64,000 nucleotides of DNA from Anaerolineae bacterium (lineage in GTDB: Bacteria > Chloroflexota > Anaerolineae > Aggregatilineales > JAFGMM01), in assembly GCA_027494055.1 (NCBI GenBank), contig JAOSJO010000012.1, positions 496,001 to 560,000 of the forward strand. Direction: 5' to 3'. The notes under the pieces are model-generated. The model made no database searches and had not been told where the DNA came from. It worked only from the letters and a program-made list of their open reading frames with translations. Position 1 is the stretch's first letter, and the number at the start of each line of letters is the position of its first letter. Position numbers and translations under genes: made by a program. Positions 57,273-64,000 of the stretch are shown here, piece after piece.

Positions 57273-57572
57273 ATGGACTCTAGGCGCTCGTCTCCAAACG
57301 TTGTACGCAGCGCCGCGCTGGGGATCGTCGCGGGGCAGGCGGGATGCGGCGTCGTGGTACTGGTGATCGTGGGTCTGGCCGCCGGCATCTGGCTGGACGC
57401 CCAACTCGGCACCCGCCCAGCGCTGACCATCGCGCTTATGCTTCTGAGCATTCCGGTAAGCCTGCTGTACATGGTCAGTTCCGTGCTGAGCACAGCGCGG
57501 GCGCTCCAGAAAGCGGCGCCACCCGAAGAAGAGGAGGATAACGCTTGGGCAACGCGCAACGCGGATGTTTGA
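57273..57572 (+). CDS. atpZ: AtpZ/AtpI-like small membrane protein of ATP synthase operon
   Basis: This protein of 99 residues has two helices (residues 15-40 and 49-72) and an acidic tail (PPEEEED). In ATP synthase operons such proteins lead the gene set and are linked to c-ring assembly or Mg/Ca handling. It overlaps atpB by 28 bases. AtpI versus AtpZ cannot be settled by eye. Confidence 0.75.
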   Translation: MDSRRSSPNVVRSAALGIVAGQAGCGVVVLVIVGLAAGIWLDAQLGTRPALTIALMLLSIPVSLLYMVSSVLSTARALQKAAPPEEEEDNAWATRNADV

Positions 57573-58675
57573 TCGCTATCGGTACCCTGGTATTCGCCAT
57601 TGTCGTCTGTGGCCTCTCGCTGGTGGTGCTGCCGCAGAATTTCGGGCTGGCGGTTGCGCTGCCGGTGATTCAGATGCCGGGCGAAGTGCTCATCGGCACC
57701 GAAGAGGCCCCCGTGCTCACCAACACGTTGGTCGCCACCCTGCTCGCCGATGCCGTTGTGCTGCTGCTGGCCTTCCTGGTGGTGCGCAACCTGAAAGAGA
57801 TCCCCGGCCGGCTGCAGAGCATCTTCGAAATGCTCGTCGAGGCGTTGAACAGCCTCGCGAAGTCGGTGGCCGGCGAGAAGGCGCGGCTGGTCTTCCCGCT
57901 CATGGCGACGATCTTCATCTTTGTCCTTACCGCCAACTGGCTTGAGCTAATCCCCGGCGTGGACAGCGTCGGCATCATGCACTGCGCCAAGCCAGGGCAG
58001 ACCGGCTATCCGCGCCAGGGCGTGCTGCTGGACGTGCGGGAGCCGCTTGGCGGCTCCGGGCAGGTGGCAACTGAGGCCGACTACCATGCGTGTGAGGGGG
58101 CGCTGCACCCCGATGAGCACGCGGACGAAGCGGCTGCCGGCGAGACCGCTGCCGGAGAGGAAGCAGCCAGTGAGGAAGCCGCCGGCGAGACGCGGGCGCG
58201 CACAGCGCGGTCGCTGAAGCGGGCACGCCCCCTTTACGTGGTGACGCCGTTTGTGCGCGCCGCCGCGACGGACCTGAATTTCACGCTCGCCATCGCCCTC
58301 GTTGCGATGGTGACGGTACAAATCCTGGGCTTCCGGTCGCTGGGCATGTCGTATCTCTACAAGTTCATCAACCTGCCGGCCCTCGGCAACGTGGCGAAGA
58401 AGCCGATGGGGATCATGGACCTCTTCGTCGGCTTTCTGGAGCTGATCTCCGAGGTCGCCAAGGTGATCTCGTTCACGTTCCGTCTTTTTGGCAACATCTT
58501 CGCCGGGCAGATTCTGCTCTTCGTGCTGCCGTTCCTGATCGCCTGGATTCTGCCGAGCGTCGCTTACGGTTTGGAGCTTTTTGTCGGCGCGATCCAGGCG
58601 TTTGTGTTTGCCATGCTGTTCGCCGCGTTTAGTGGGGTTGCGATGGCCGGCCACGGCCACGACGACGAACACTGA
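57545..58675 (+). CDS. atpB: ATP synthase F0 subunit a with Ala/Glu-rich insertion
   Basis: This proton-channel subunit has 376 residues (about 271 in E. coli). FTFRLFGNIFAGQILLF carries the essential Arg. Between early helices a long hydrophilic insertion at about 145-230 contains DEHADEAAAGETAAGEEA and a basic end. The TTG start at 57545 is preceded by GAGGAGG. It is intact. The inserted part lies in an outer or inner loop depending on topology and has no known counterpart in my recall. Confidence 0.92.
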   Translation: MGNAQRGCLIAIGTLVFAIVVCGLSLVVLPQNFGLAVALPVIQMPGEVLIGTEEAPVLTNTLVATLLADAVVLLLAFLVVRNLKEIPGRLQSIFEMLVEALNSLAKSVAGEKARLVFPLMATIFIFVLTANWLELIPGVDSVGIMHCAKPGQTGYPRQGVLLDVREPLGGSGQVATEADYHACEGALHPDEHADEAAAGETAAGEEAASEEAAGETRARTARSLKRARPLYVVTPFVRAAATDLNFTLAIALVAMVTVQILGFRSLGMSYLYKFINLPALGNVAKKPMGIMDLFVGFLELISEVAKVISFTFRLFGNIFAGQILLFVLPFLIAWILPSVAYGLELFVGAIQAFVFAMLFAAFSGVAMAGHGHDDEH

Positions 58676-58732
58676 TCGACTGCGCTGACCGCAGACATCC
58701 TGTACACTCGAATTCTTAAGGAGGCATCTTCT

Positions 58733-58966
58733 ATGACTGACGCGGGTTTGATCGCATTCGGCGCCGGTCTTGCCATGGTGGGCACGCTCGGACCCGGCAT
58801 TGGCATCGGCTTACTGGTGATGGGCGCGATGATGGCAATCGGGCGCAACCCCGACGCAGCAGGGACCATCCAGTTGAACATGATTCTGGGCATCGCCTTC
58901 ACCGAAGCTATCGCCATCTACGCGCTGGTCGTTGCGCTGGTCCTGCTCTTCGTGTTCGGCGCATGA
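58733..58966 (+). CDS. atpE: ATP synthase F0 subunit c
   Basis: This two-helix proteolipid of 77 residues forms the rotor ring. It has the GAGLAMVGTLGPGIGIG glycine helix, the polar loop GRNPDA, and the ion-binding Glu in IAFTEAIAIYALVVAL. No Na-type cluster of polar residues is seen, so it is probably proton driven. AAGGAGG precedes ATG 58733. Confidence 0.95.
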   Translation: MTDAGLIAFGAGLAMVGTLGPGIGIGLLVMGAMMAIGRNPDAAGTIQLNMILGIAFTEAIAIYALVVALVLLFVFGA

Positions 58967-58995
58967 CTGCGCGCCATCCAGAGTGGAGGTAAGCC

Positions 58996-59697
58996 TTGGA
59001 AGCGCTTGGAATCAACGGCGGGTTTTTGATCGCGCAGATCATCAACTTTCTCCTCATTTTCCTCCTGCTGGCGGCGGTGTGGGGGCGCGTCGGGAACATG
59101 CTCGACCAACGCGCGCGCCGGATCGCCGAGGGGCTTGAGAACGCGCGCAAAGCCGAAGAGCAGCGCGCCAACGCCCAGGCCGACTACGAGAAGAGGCTTG
59201 CCGAGGCAGACGAGGAAGCGCGCAAGCGCATCGATGAGGCGGTCGCGCGCGCGGAAGAGAGCGCGGAGGGCATCCGCGACGCGGCGGAGGCCGAAACGCA
59301 GCAGATCCGCCAGCGCGCCATGCAAGACATGGAGGCCGAGCGTAACCGCATCCTCGCCGACATGCGCGGCCAGGTAGCGGCGCTGGCGATGGCTGCAGCC
59401 AACAAGCTCGTGGGCGAGGCAATGGACGAGGCGCGGCAGCGCCGGCTGGTCAATGACTTCTTCGCCAAGGTTCCCGCCGAGGTCAAGGGGTTGGAGTCGA
59501 AGGTCGTCGAGGTCACCAGTGCGATTCCCCTCACCGACGCGGAGAAGAGCCAGGCGAAGGCCGAGATCGGCGCAGAGGAGATCACCTTCAGGGTCGATCC
59601 GCGCATTCTCGGCGGCCTTGTGATCCGCGCCGGCGACCGGGTCGTCGATAGCAGCTACTACGGCCAACTGCGCCGCCTGCAAGAGCAGTTGCAGTAG
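58996..59697 (+). CDS. atpF: ATP synthase subunit b fused to the C-terminal part of delta
   Basis: This protein has 233 residues. The N-terminal membrane helix at about 8-30 is followed by a long coiled coil of Glu/Arg/Ala (about 36-150), typical of b. The end, EVTSAIPLTDAEKSQ through IGGLVIR-like GGLVIRAGDRVVDSSYYGQLRRL, matches the C-terminal domain of delta (OSCP). The N-terminal six-helix part of delta is lacking. TTG 58996 has GGAGGT upstream. It is followed by a terminator, so F1 genes are elsewhere. Confidence 0.88.
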   Translation: MEALGINGGFLIAQIINFLLIFLLLAAVWGRVGNMLDQRARRIAEGLENARKAEEQRANAQADYEKRLAEADEEARKRIDEAVARAEESAEGIRDAAEAETQQIRQRAMQDMEAERNRILADMRGQVAALAMAAANKLVGEAMDEARQRRLVNDFFAKVPAEVKGLESKVVEVTSAIPLTDAEKSQAKAEIGAEEITFRVDPRILGGLVIRAGDRVVDSSYYGQLRRLQEQLQ

Positions 59698-59752
59698 ACG
59701 GCCCGCAGCGCGCAAGAAGGCAGCGCACGCACGCCGCCCGGCTGTGGCACAT

Positions 59753-59779
59753 AACGCCAGGGGCCTCCCTGGCGTTTTC
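59753..59779 (+). terminator. Intrinsic terminator of the atp operon
   Basis: AACGCCAGGG at 59753-59762 pairs with CCCTGGCGTT at 59767-59776 around GCCT, followed by TTC. It ends the F0-only operon. Confidence 0.88.
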
Positions 59780-59889
59780 GCGTGCCGCAACAGCCCAATT
59801 CCCAGGGGGTTTGGGCACAACCCCGCCGGGGACGGGCGCGTATAGTGGTATGCATTGTGCTACGCGGAAGGTGCTGAGGAGGTACTGCC

Positions 59890-60108
59890 ATGTTCGACAA
59901 TGACCGGCCAGGCTGCCTGGGAGGGTTGCTGCGTCTCGCGATGCTCAGCTGGCTCTTCAAGTGGTTGCAGGAAAACGTCGGCTTTGGGCGCGGCCCGCTC
60001 GGCTGCGGCTGCGGCGTCATCCTGCTGGCGCTGTTCATCCTGCTGGCCTGCGGCGTGATCTGCAACACGAACTGGCTGCGGCTGTTCGCACCGGCGGTGG
60101 GGTTCTAG
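59890..60108 (+). CDS. Small cysteine/glycine-rich membrane protein
   Basis: This protein of 72 residues has one main helix near the C-terminus (CGVILLALFILLACGVICN). GCLGGLLRLAMLSWLFKWL near the start may be a second, amphipathic one. GAGGAGG lies before ATG 59890, and TATAGT at 59841-59846 is a possible -10. Its stop overlaps the ribosome site of the next gene (murE), so both are likely co-expressed. Function unknown. Confidence 0.6.
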   Translation: MFDNDRPGCLGGLLRLAMLSWLFKWLQENVGFGRGPLGCGCGVILLALFILLACGVICNTNWLRLFAPAVGF

Positions 60109-60118
60109 GAGGCGCCGC

Positions 60119-61733
60119 GTGCGGCTCAGCGCGCTTCTTGACGCAGCGCCGGGCGTGGTCGCACAACCGGCGCGCGACGTAGAAGTGACCGCCCCGGTTG
60201 TCGAGGACAGCCGGCAGCTCGAACCCGGCGGGGTGTTCGTCGCCCGGTCCGGCGGCAGCGCAGACGGGCACCGCTTCATCGAGGCCGCCGTCGCGGCGGG
60301 CGCGGCGGCGGTCGTCGGGGAGAAGCCGGCGGAGGCGGTCGGGCGGCTCGGCGTGCCCTATGCCCAGGTCAGGGACGGGCTGGCGGCGCTCCCCTGGCTG
60401 AGCGCGGCATACTACGGCTTCCCGGCGCGCCAACTGGTGATGGTCGGCGTGACCGGCACCGACGGCAAGACCACGACCTCACACCTGATCTTCCACATCC
60501 TGCGCGCGGCGGGGCTGCGCGTGGGCCTCATCAGCACGCTGAAGGCCGTCATCGGCGATACAGAGGCCGACACCGGCCTGCACGTGACGACGCCGCCCGC
60601 GCCTGAGGTGCAGGCGTACCTGGCGCGGATGGTCGCCGCCGGGCTGACGCACTGTGTCCTGGGGCGACCAGCCACGGGCTGGCGCAACACCGGGTCGATG
60701 CCTGTGACTTCGACGTGGCGGTGATGACCAACATCACGCACGAACACCTGGACTTCCACGGCACGTGGACGGCGTACCGTGACGCAAAGGCGCGTCTCTT
60801 CGCCATGCTGGGCGAGGCGGCGCGGAAGCCCGGCGTGCAGAAGTGGGCCGTCATCAACCAGGACGATCCCTCATGCGGCGACATCCTCGCCGCTTCCGGG
60901 CATGACGCCGCCCTCACCTATAGCGCCGCCGGCGACGACGCAGACCTCCAGGCGTCGGACATCCGCTCCGCGCCCGATGCGATGCGCTTCACGATTCTAC
61001 GCGCCACCGGCCACCTGACAGCAGCGCCGCTGCCAGGCGACTCAGACAGCGGGCTTAAGCCCGGTGTCCCCTCCGATTGGCGAAGTCTCTCCGTGGAAAC
61101 CCGATTGGCGGGTACATTCAATGTGGCGAATGTCCTCGCGGCGACAGGCGCGGCGCAGGCGCTCGGCGTCCCCGCCGAGACGATCCGGCAGGGCGTCGCC
61201 GAGACGCCCCCGGTGCCGGGCCGGATGGAGCGCATCGACGAGGGTCAGGACTTCCTGGCGCTTGTGGACTTCGCGCACACGCCCAACGCGCTCCGGCGCG
61301 CCCTTGAGGCGGCGCGCGCAATGGCCGGTCCGGGCGGGCGCGTGATCCCGATCTTCGGGAGCGCCGGCCTGCGCGACCGCGCCAAGCGCCGCCTGATGGC
61401 GGTGACCTCGGCGGCGCTGGCCGACCTGACCGTGCTCACCGCCGAGGATCCGCGCACTGAGTCGCTTGCGGCAATCCTGGCAGACATGGCGGACGGGTGT
61501 GTCAGTCAGGGCGGCGTGGAGGAAAGACTTTCTGGCGCGTCCCGGACCGGGGCGAGGCGCTGGCCTTCGCGTGCCGGCTGGCGCGCCCTGGCGATGTGGT
61601 GATCGCCTGCGGCAAGGGGCACGAGCAATCGATGTGCTTCGGGACCACCGAATACCCCTGGGACGACCGCGCAGCGTTGCGCGCGGCGCTGCGCGGCGCG
61701 CCCCTGCGCACGCTCCCGACGGCGCGCGGCTAA
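60119..61733 (+). CDS. murE: UDP-MurNAc tripeptide synthetase-like Mur ligase (frameshifted)
   Basis: This cytoplasmic ligase adds the third residue to the peptidoglycan stem peptide. The ATP loop VGVTGTDGKTTTSHLIF is at about 112; then VMTNITHEHLDFHGTW, VDFAHTPNALRRALEAA and CGKGHEQSM follow. The end lacks the usual DNPR motif for diaminopimelate, and the acceptor amino acid cannot be told. Breaks lie at about 60660-60664 and 61518-61526. GTG 60119 has AGGAGG upstream. The total of about 537 residues is long because of an insertion in the middle domain. Confidence 0.87.
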
Positions 61734-61736
61734 ATC

Positions 61737-62038
61737 TCAGCGTCCCGCCATCAGCGAGACCCGCATCGGATGCAGCTCGGCGGTCATGACGCCGTTCTTG
61801 ACCGCCGGGTCACTTTCCATGTACGCGCGCGCCGCTGCCTCGGATGCGGCCTCGAAGATGACCACGCCGAAGGCGCCGTCGAGGTCGGGCCGGCAAGCGA
61901 AGCTCACCGGACTCCAGGCTCGCTTTCAGACGGACGAAATGCGCCGCGAGGATCGCTTCTTCCGCTGGCGTCGGGCTGTCGAACATCTCAGGTCGCACCA
62001 GCCTGAGGAGATAAGAGAAACTGCATCTTCGCGGCCAT
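61737..62038 (-). CDS. YCII-domain protein (frameshifted twice)
   Basis: This protein of about 100 residues has the ferredoxin-like fold of YciI relatives. Pieces across frames read MAAKMQF, RPEMFDSPTPAEEAILAAHF, then RPDLDGAFGVVIFEA and SDPAVKNGVMTAELHPM. The last parts are typical of YCII proteins. Slips lie near 62018 and 61910. The stop is at 61737-61739, four bases from murE's stop. Reaction unknown. Confidence 0.7.
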
Positions 62039-62114
62039 TGAACCTCCGCGCTCAAGAGCGCGAAGAAGGGGCGCGAAACCGTGACGGACAGCGCCCCTTC
62101 TTCTGACAGTAGCA

Positions 62115-63086
62115 CTAGCGATAGAACCGCGTGCGTGTGTCGTCGGGCTTGCCGTCAGGCGATGCATGGTAGGTGCGCGGCGTCGCCGGGCGCTCGACGT
62201 AGGACTGGATCGCGCCGCTGTATGCGCGCATGGCGTAAGCGTTGCTGTACGACGGGCGCGGCTTGGGCGCGGGCCGCGTGCTTGACGCGCCGGGCCAGTT
62301 GGGCACAGCGGTCGGGCGCTCCTCGTCAACCGGCTCGTAGGTCAGTTCCTCGTCCTGTTCTTCCGCGTCATTCGCGTCATCACGGTCATCCACCGACACC
62401 GAGGGCGCGGCGGACCCCACAGATGACGCATACCGGGCGGCGTTGTTGTACGGCGGCCAGGTGCTCGTCCGGGTCTGCGACACGCGGTTGGGCCGCGAAA
62501 TTGGTCGCGGGGCCGGGCGCGGCGCGGCCAGCGGCGCTTGCGCCTTCGGCTGCGCGCGGCCAAACCACCGCGCGTGCCCCACGCCGAGCGTAAACAGCCG
62601 GTCGCCCGCGACGCCGACGGTGCCGATGATGAGCACGCGCGTGAGCCACACCAGCACGGCGACGAAGATCGGCACCACCGTGACCAGCGTCCCGCGCGCA
62701 ATGACCTCGTTGCCAAGCGGGCGCGCGAGCAGCGCGTTCGTCACCGCCCACCAGGTCATCGCCGCGTTCATTGTTGCGCCAACGAGCCACGCGCCGAGCA
62801 GGTACCAGACCTCTTTCGGTTCGTCGCGCCCCTGCTCCGGCGTGAAGAGCCGCGCCAGGCCGGCGAAGTCGATGGCGCAGAACGCGACCGCCAGAATCGA
62901 CGCCCAGTTGACGCCGACAGCCTGCACGCCGCCGATCAGGGTATAGAGCGCGTACTCGGTCGTGGCGAAGTTGAACAGCTCGAATGCCGCCAGCGCCGCG
63001 ACCAATATGACGCCAAACACAAGGCCGCGCTGGAGCCTCCAGGGCTGCCGGCCGAAGCTGCTTCGATTGGGGTAGATGTACGCCAT
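62115..63086 (-). CDS. Multi-helix membrane protein with disordered tail
   Basis: This protein has 323 residues. Helices are seen at about 20-42, 60-75, 92-113 and 130-156 (VVPIFVAVLVWLTRVLIIG). The last 140 residues are rich in Pro, Arg, Ser and Tyr and low in structure. No family is recognised. The promoter on its strand is TTGACA-17-TACAAT, with a palindrome TAGAACTTACGTTCTA at the start point (63207-63222). Confidence 0.65.
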   Translation of the reverse strand: MAYIYPNRSSFGRQPWRLQRGLVFGVILVAALAAFELFNFATTEYALYTLIGGVQAVGVNWASILAVAFCAIDFAGLARLFTPEQGRDEPKEVWYLLGAWLVGATMNAAMTWWAVTNALLARPLGNEVIARGTLVTVVPIFVAVLVWLTRVLIIGTVGVAGDRLFTLGVGHARWFGRAQPKAQAPLAAPRPAPRPISRPNRVSQTRTSTWPPYNNAARYASSVGSAAPSVSVDDRDDANDAEEQDEELTYEPVDEERPTAVPNWPGASSTRPAPKPRPSYSNAYAMRAYSGAIQSYVERPATPRTYHASPDGKPDDTRTRFYR

Positions 63087-63206
63087 TGCAAGCCTCCTGT
63101 CTTCCCCTCAAAGGCGTCCCGGCGCGAGTCGCCGGCAGGGCGGGGGGAACCCTCACAGGCAGCCAGCCATTAGGGGGAATGGCCGACACTCGCGCCGGAA
63201 TCGGTG

Positions 63207-63257
63207 TAGAACTTACGTTCTAGTGTCGATTGTAGTACATCTGTTCTGGATTGTCAA
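63207..63257 (-). promoter_or_regulatory. Minus-strand promoter with GAAC-N4-GTTC operator
   Basis: On the minus strand TTGACA (63257-63252) and TACAAT (63234-63229) have a 17-base spacer. The perfect palindrome TAGAACTTACGTTCTA (63207-63222) covers the expected start point. It fits the GAAC-N4-GTTC type bound by LexA in Gram-positive bacteria. Confidence 0.7.
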
Positions 63258-63289
63258 GCCCTTTCTGACGAAAATCTGTCATTTCACGG

Positions 63290-63656
63290 TTGACCAAACG
63301 GCGCGCAAAGGCTATAATTGTGATTAACTAAATCGAGATTATTCTTCCGTGAAGGAAGGGTGCCGACGTGCAGGTTTGCATGTGTATAAGGCGGGGGCGC
63401 TGTTACCCTCGCCGGGACCGATGAGCCATACATGATGGCTTCTTAACGGGCTTCCTCAGAGGGTGACGCCGTCTCCGCCGCTGTAGACGCAGTCTGCAGC
63501 CCGGTCGCTGGGGTGACCCTCTTTTGTTTACAGGCGACCGCCGCTGCGTGAGGGGGGTCGCCTTTCTTGTCCCCCGCTTCTCGGAGCCGAAACGATCACA
63601 CCATCGCGTAAGATACGCACCGCGCGTGTGTCAGGTCCTGCGGAGGACGAAGCGAA
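63290..63656 (+). promoter_or_regulatory. Promoter and structured leader before the cysteine synthase gene
   Basis: TTGACC (63290-63295) and TATAAT (63313-63318) with a 17-base spacer. The leader of about 330 bases has several hairpins: GGCGGGGG against CCCTCGCC near 63390, AGCCAT-ATGGCT near 63424-63440, and GCTGTAGAC-GCA-GTCTGCAGC at 63480-63500. Two terminator-like stems follow: AGAGGGT (63458-63464) with ACCCTCT (63516-63522) and T-run, then GGCGACC (63533-63539) with GGTCGCC (63556-63562) and TTTCTTG. No known riboswitch motif is recognised. Confidence 0.55.
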
Positions 63657-64000
63657 ATGAGTATCTCGCCCAACTTGACGATAGAAACGACACGCCCGCC
63701 GGTCGCCAGAACCCCGGTGACCTGGCCGCCTCAGATCGGGCCAGGCGCGGACATCGCGGCGCTGGTGGGCAATACGCCGCTGTTGCGGCTTCCCAAAGTC
63801 ACGGCGCACCTGCCGCAAGACGTGGAAGTCTACGCCAAGGCAGAGTGGTACAACCCCGGCGGCTCGGTAAAGGACCGCCCGGCGCTGAACATCATCCGCG
63901 CGGCGGAGCGCTGCGGCCACCTGCGCCCCGGTGTGACGCTGCTCGACAGCAGTTCCGGCAACATGGGCATCGCCTACGCCATGCTGGGCACGGCGCTGGG
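63657..64000 (+). CDS. Cysteine synthase-like PLP enzyme (partial)
   Basis: This gene runs off the right edge. ADIAALVGNTPLLRLPKV is the usual opening of O-acetylserine sulfhydrylase-type enzymes. YNPGGSVKDRPALNII holds the PLP-binding Lys, and DSSSGNMGIAYAML holds the substrate loop. The first 30 residues are an extra polar extension. CysK, CysM and cystathionine beta-synthase are not separable from this part. ATG 63657 with GGAGGACG upstream. Confidence 0.9.
   Translation, partial: MSISPNLTIETTRPPVARTPVTWPPQIGPGADIAALVGNTPLLRLPKVTAHLPQDVEVYAKAEWYNPGGSVKDRPALNIIRAAERCGHLRPGVTLLDSSSGNMGIAYAMLGTAL

Noticed and set aside
63380-63530. SAM-I, cobalamin or T-box riboswitch before the cysteine synthase gene
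   Set aside because: GGGACCGATGA resembles part of SAM-I and GGGTGACGCC part of a T-box, but the remaining conserved parts of each are missing.
63528-63920. Minus-strand open frame at the right end
   Set aside because: Antisense to the cysteine-synthase-like gene, which has clear PLP motifs on the plus strand.

Overview
The window is high-G+C bacterial DNA that most resembles Chloroflexota (Anaerolineae-like). I infer this from gene content rather than a marker search. The content used: a membrane-arm-only complex I cluster with two nuoM genes, a LipM-type octanoyltransferase, an NHLP-clan peptide, SLC45-like and MalF-type transporters with extra domains, and many lipoproteins with Thr/Pro linkers. 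One tRNA-Ser and the ribosomal genes rpsT and rpmF are present. No rRNA, phage or CRISPR is visible. About 27 genes are broken by single-base frameshifts, often at short homopolymers, while their protein similarity continues smoothly in another frame. These look like uncorrected sequencing indels, so each such gene is reported as one feature across its breaks.

Layout. 1-3155: partial oligopeptide ABC ATPase, PHP-type metal hydrolase, membrane protein. 3389-8412: LCP-family cell-wall protein, lipoyl-pathway transferase, orphan response regulator, rpsT, ECF sigma factor with a membrane partner. 8869-11314: ftsK. 11448-18829: a sugar locus with a LacI regulator behind a consensus promoter and palindromic operator, then binding protein, a very long MalF-type permease carrying a PDZ-like domain, MalG-type permease and trehalose synthase. 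18856-20101: fabD and rpmF. 20454-27917: small protein, ArsR-type regulator, DUF364 protein, FmdB protein, tRNA-Ser, methyltransferase, NHLP-clan peptide, a four-repeat lipoprotein and a WD40 lipoprotein. 27939-33883: inositol-phosphatase-family enzyme, two tandem ceramidase-like proteins, an MFS transporter with a LysM domain in its first outer loop, and a NYN nuclease-like protein.

34078-38970 (minus strand): leuC - mntA - hepT - leuD - beta-propeller protein - isocitrate/isopropylmalate-type dehydrogenase. A complete MntA/HepT toxin-antitoxin pair sits between the two dehydratase subunit genes with overlapping or nearly touching ends. 39144-45165: an exopolysaccharide cluster (sugar nucleotidyltransferase, tyrosine-kinase-like ATPase, two Wzz-like proteins, glycosyltransferase) with low-G+C small genes and a nested palindromic island. 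45270-47356: an orphan DNA methyltransferase and an SPFH-like remnant.

47605-57190: nuoA-H-J-K-L-M-M-N, the membrane arm of complex I without its peripheral arm and with an extra pump subunit. 57273-59697: atpZ-B-E-F, an F0-only ATP synthase operon whose b subunit ends in a delta-like domain. 59890-64000: small membrane protein, murE, YCII protein, a membrane protein behind an SOS-box-like operator, and a cysteine-synthase-like gene with a long structured leader.

The most notable observations are the LysM-containing MFS transporter, the PDZ-containing MalF permease, the toxin-antitoxin pair inside the leuCD operon, the orphan leader RNA before the cysteine synthase gene, and the nested inverted-repeat island at 42065-42387 with an apparent 8-bp target duplication.
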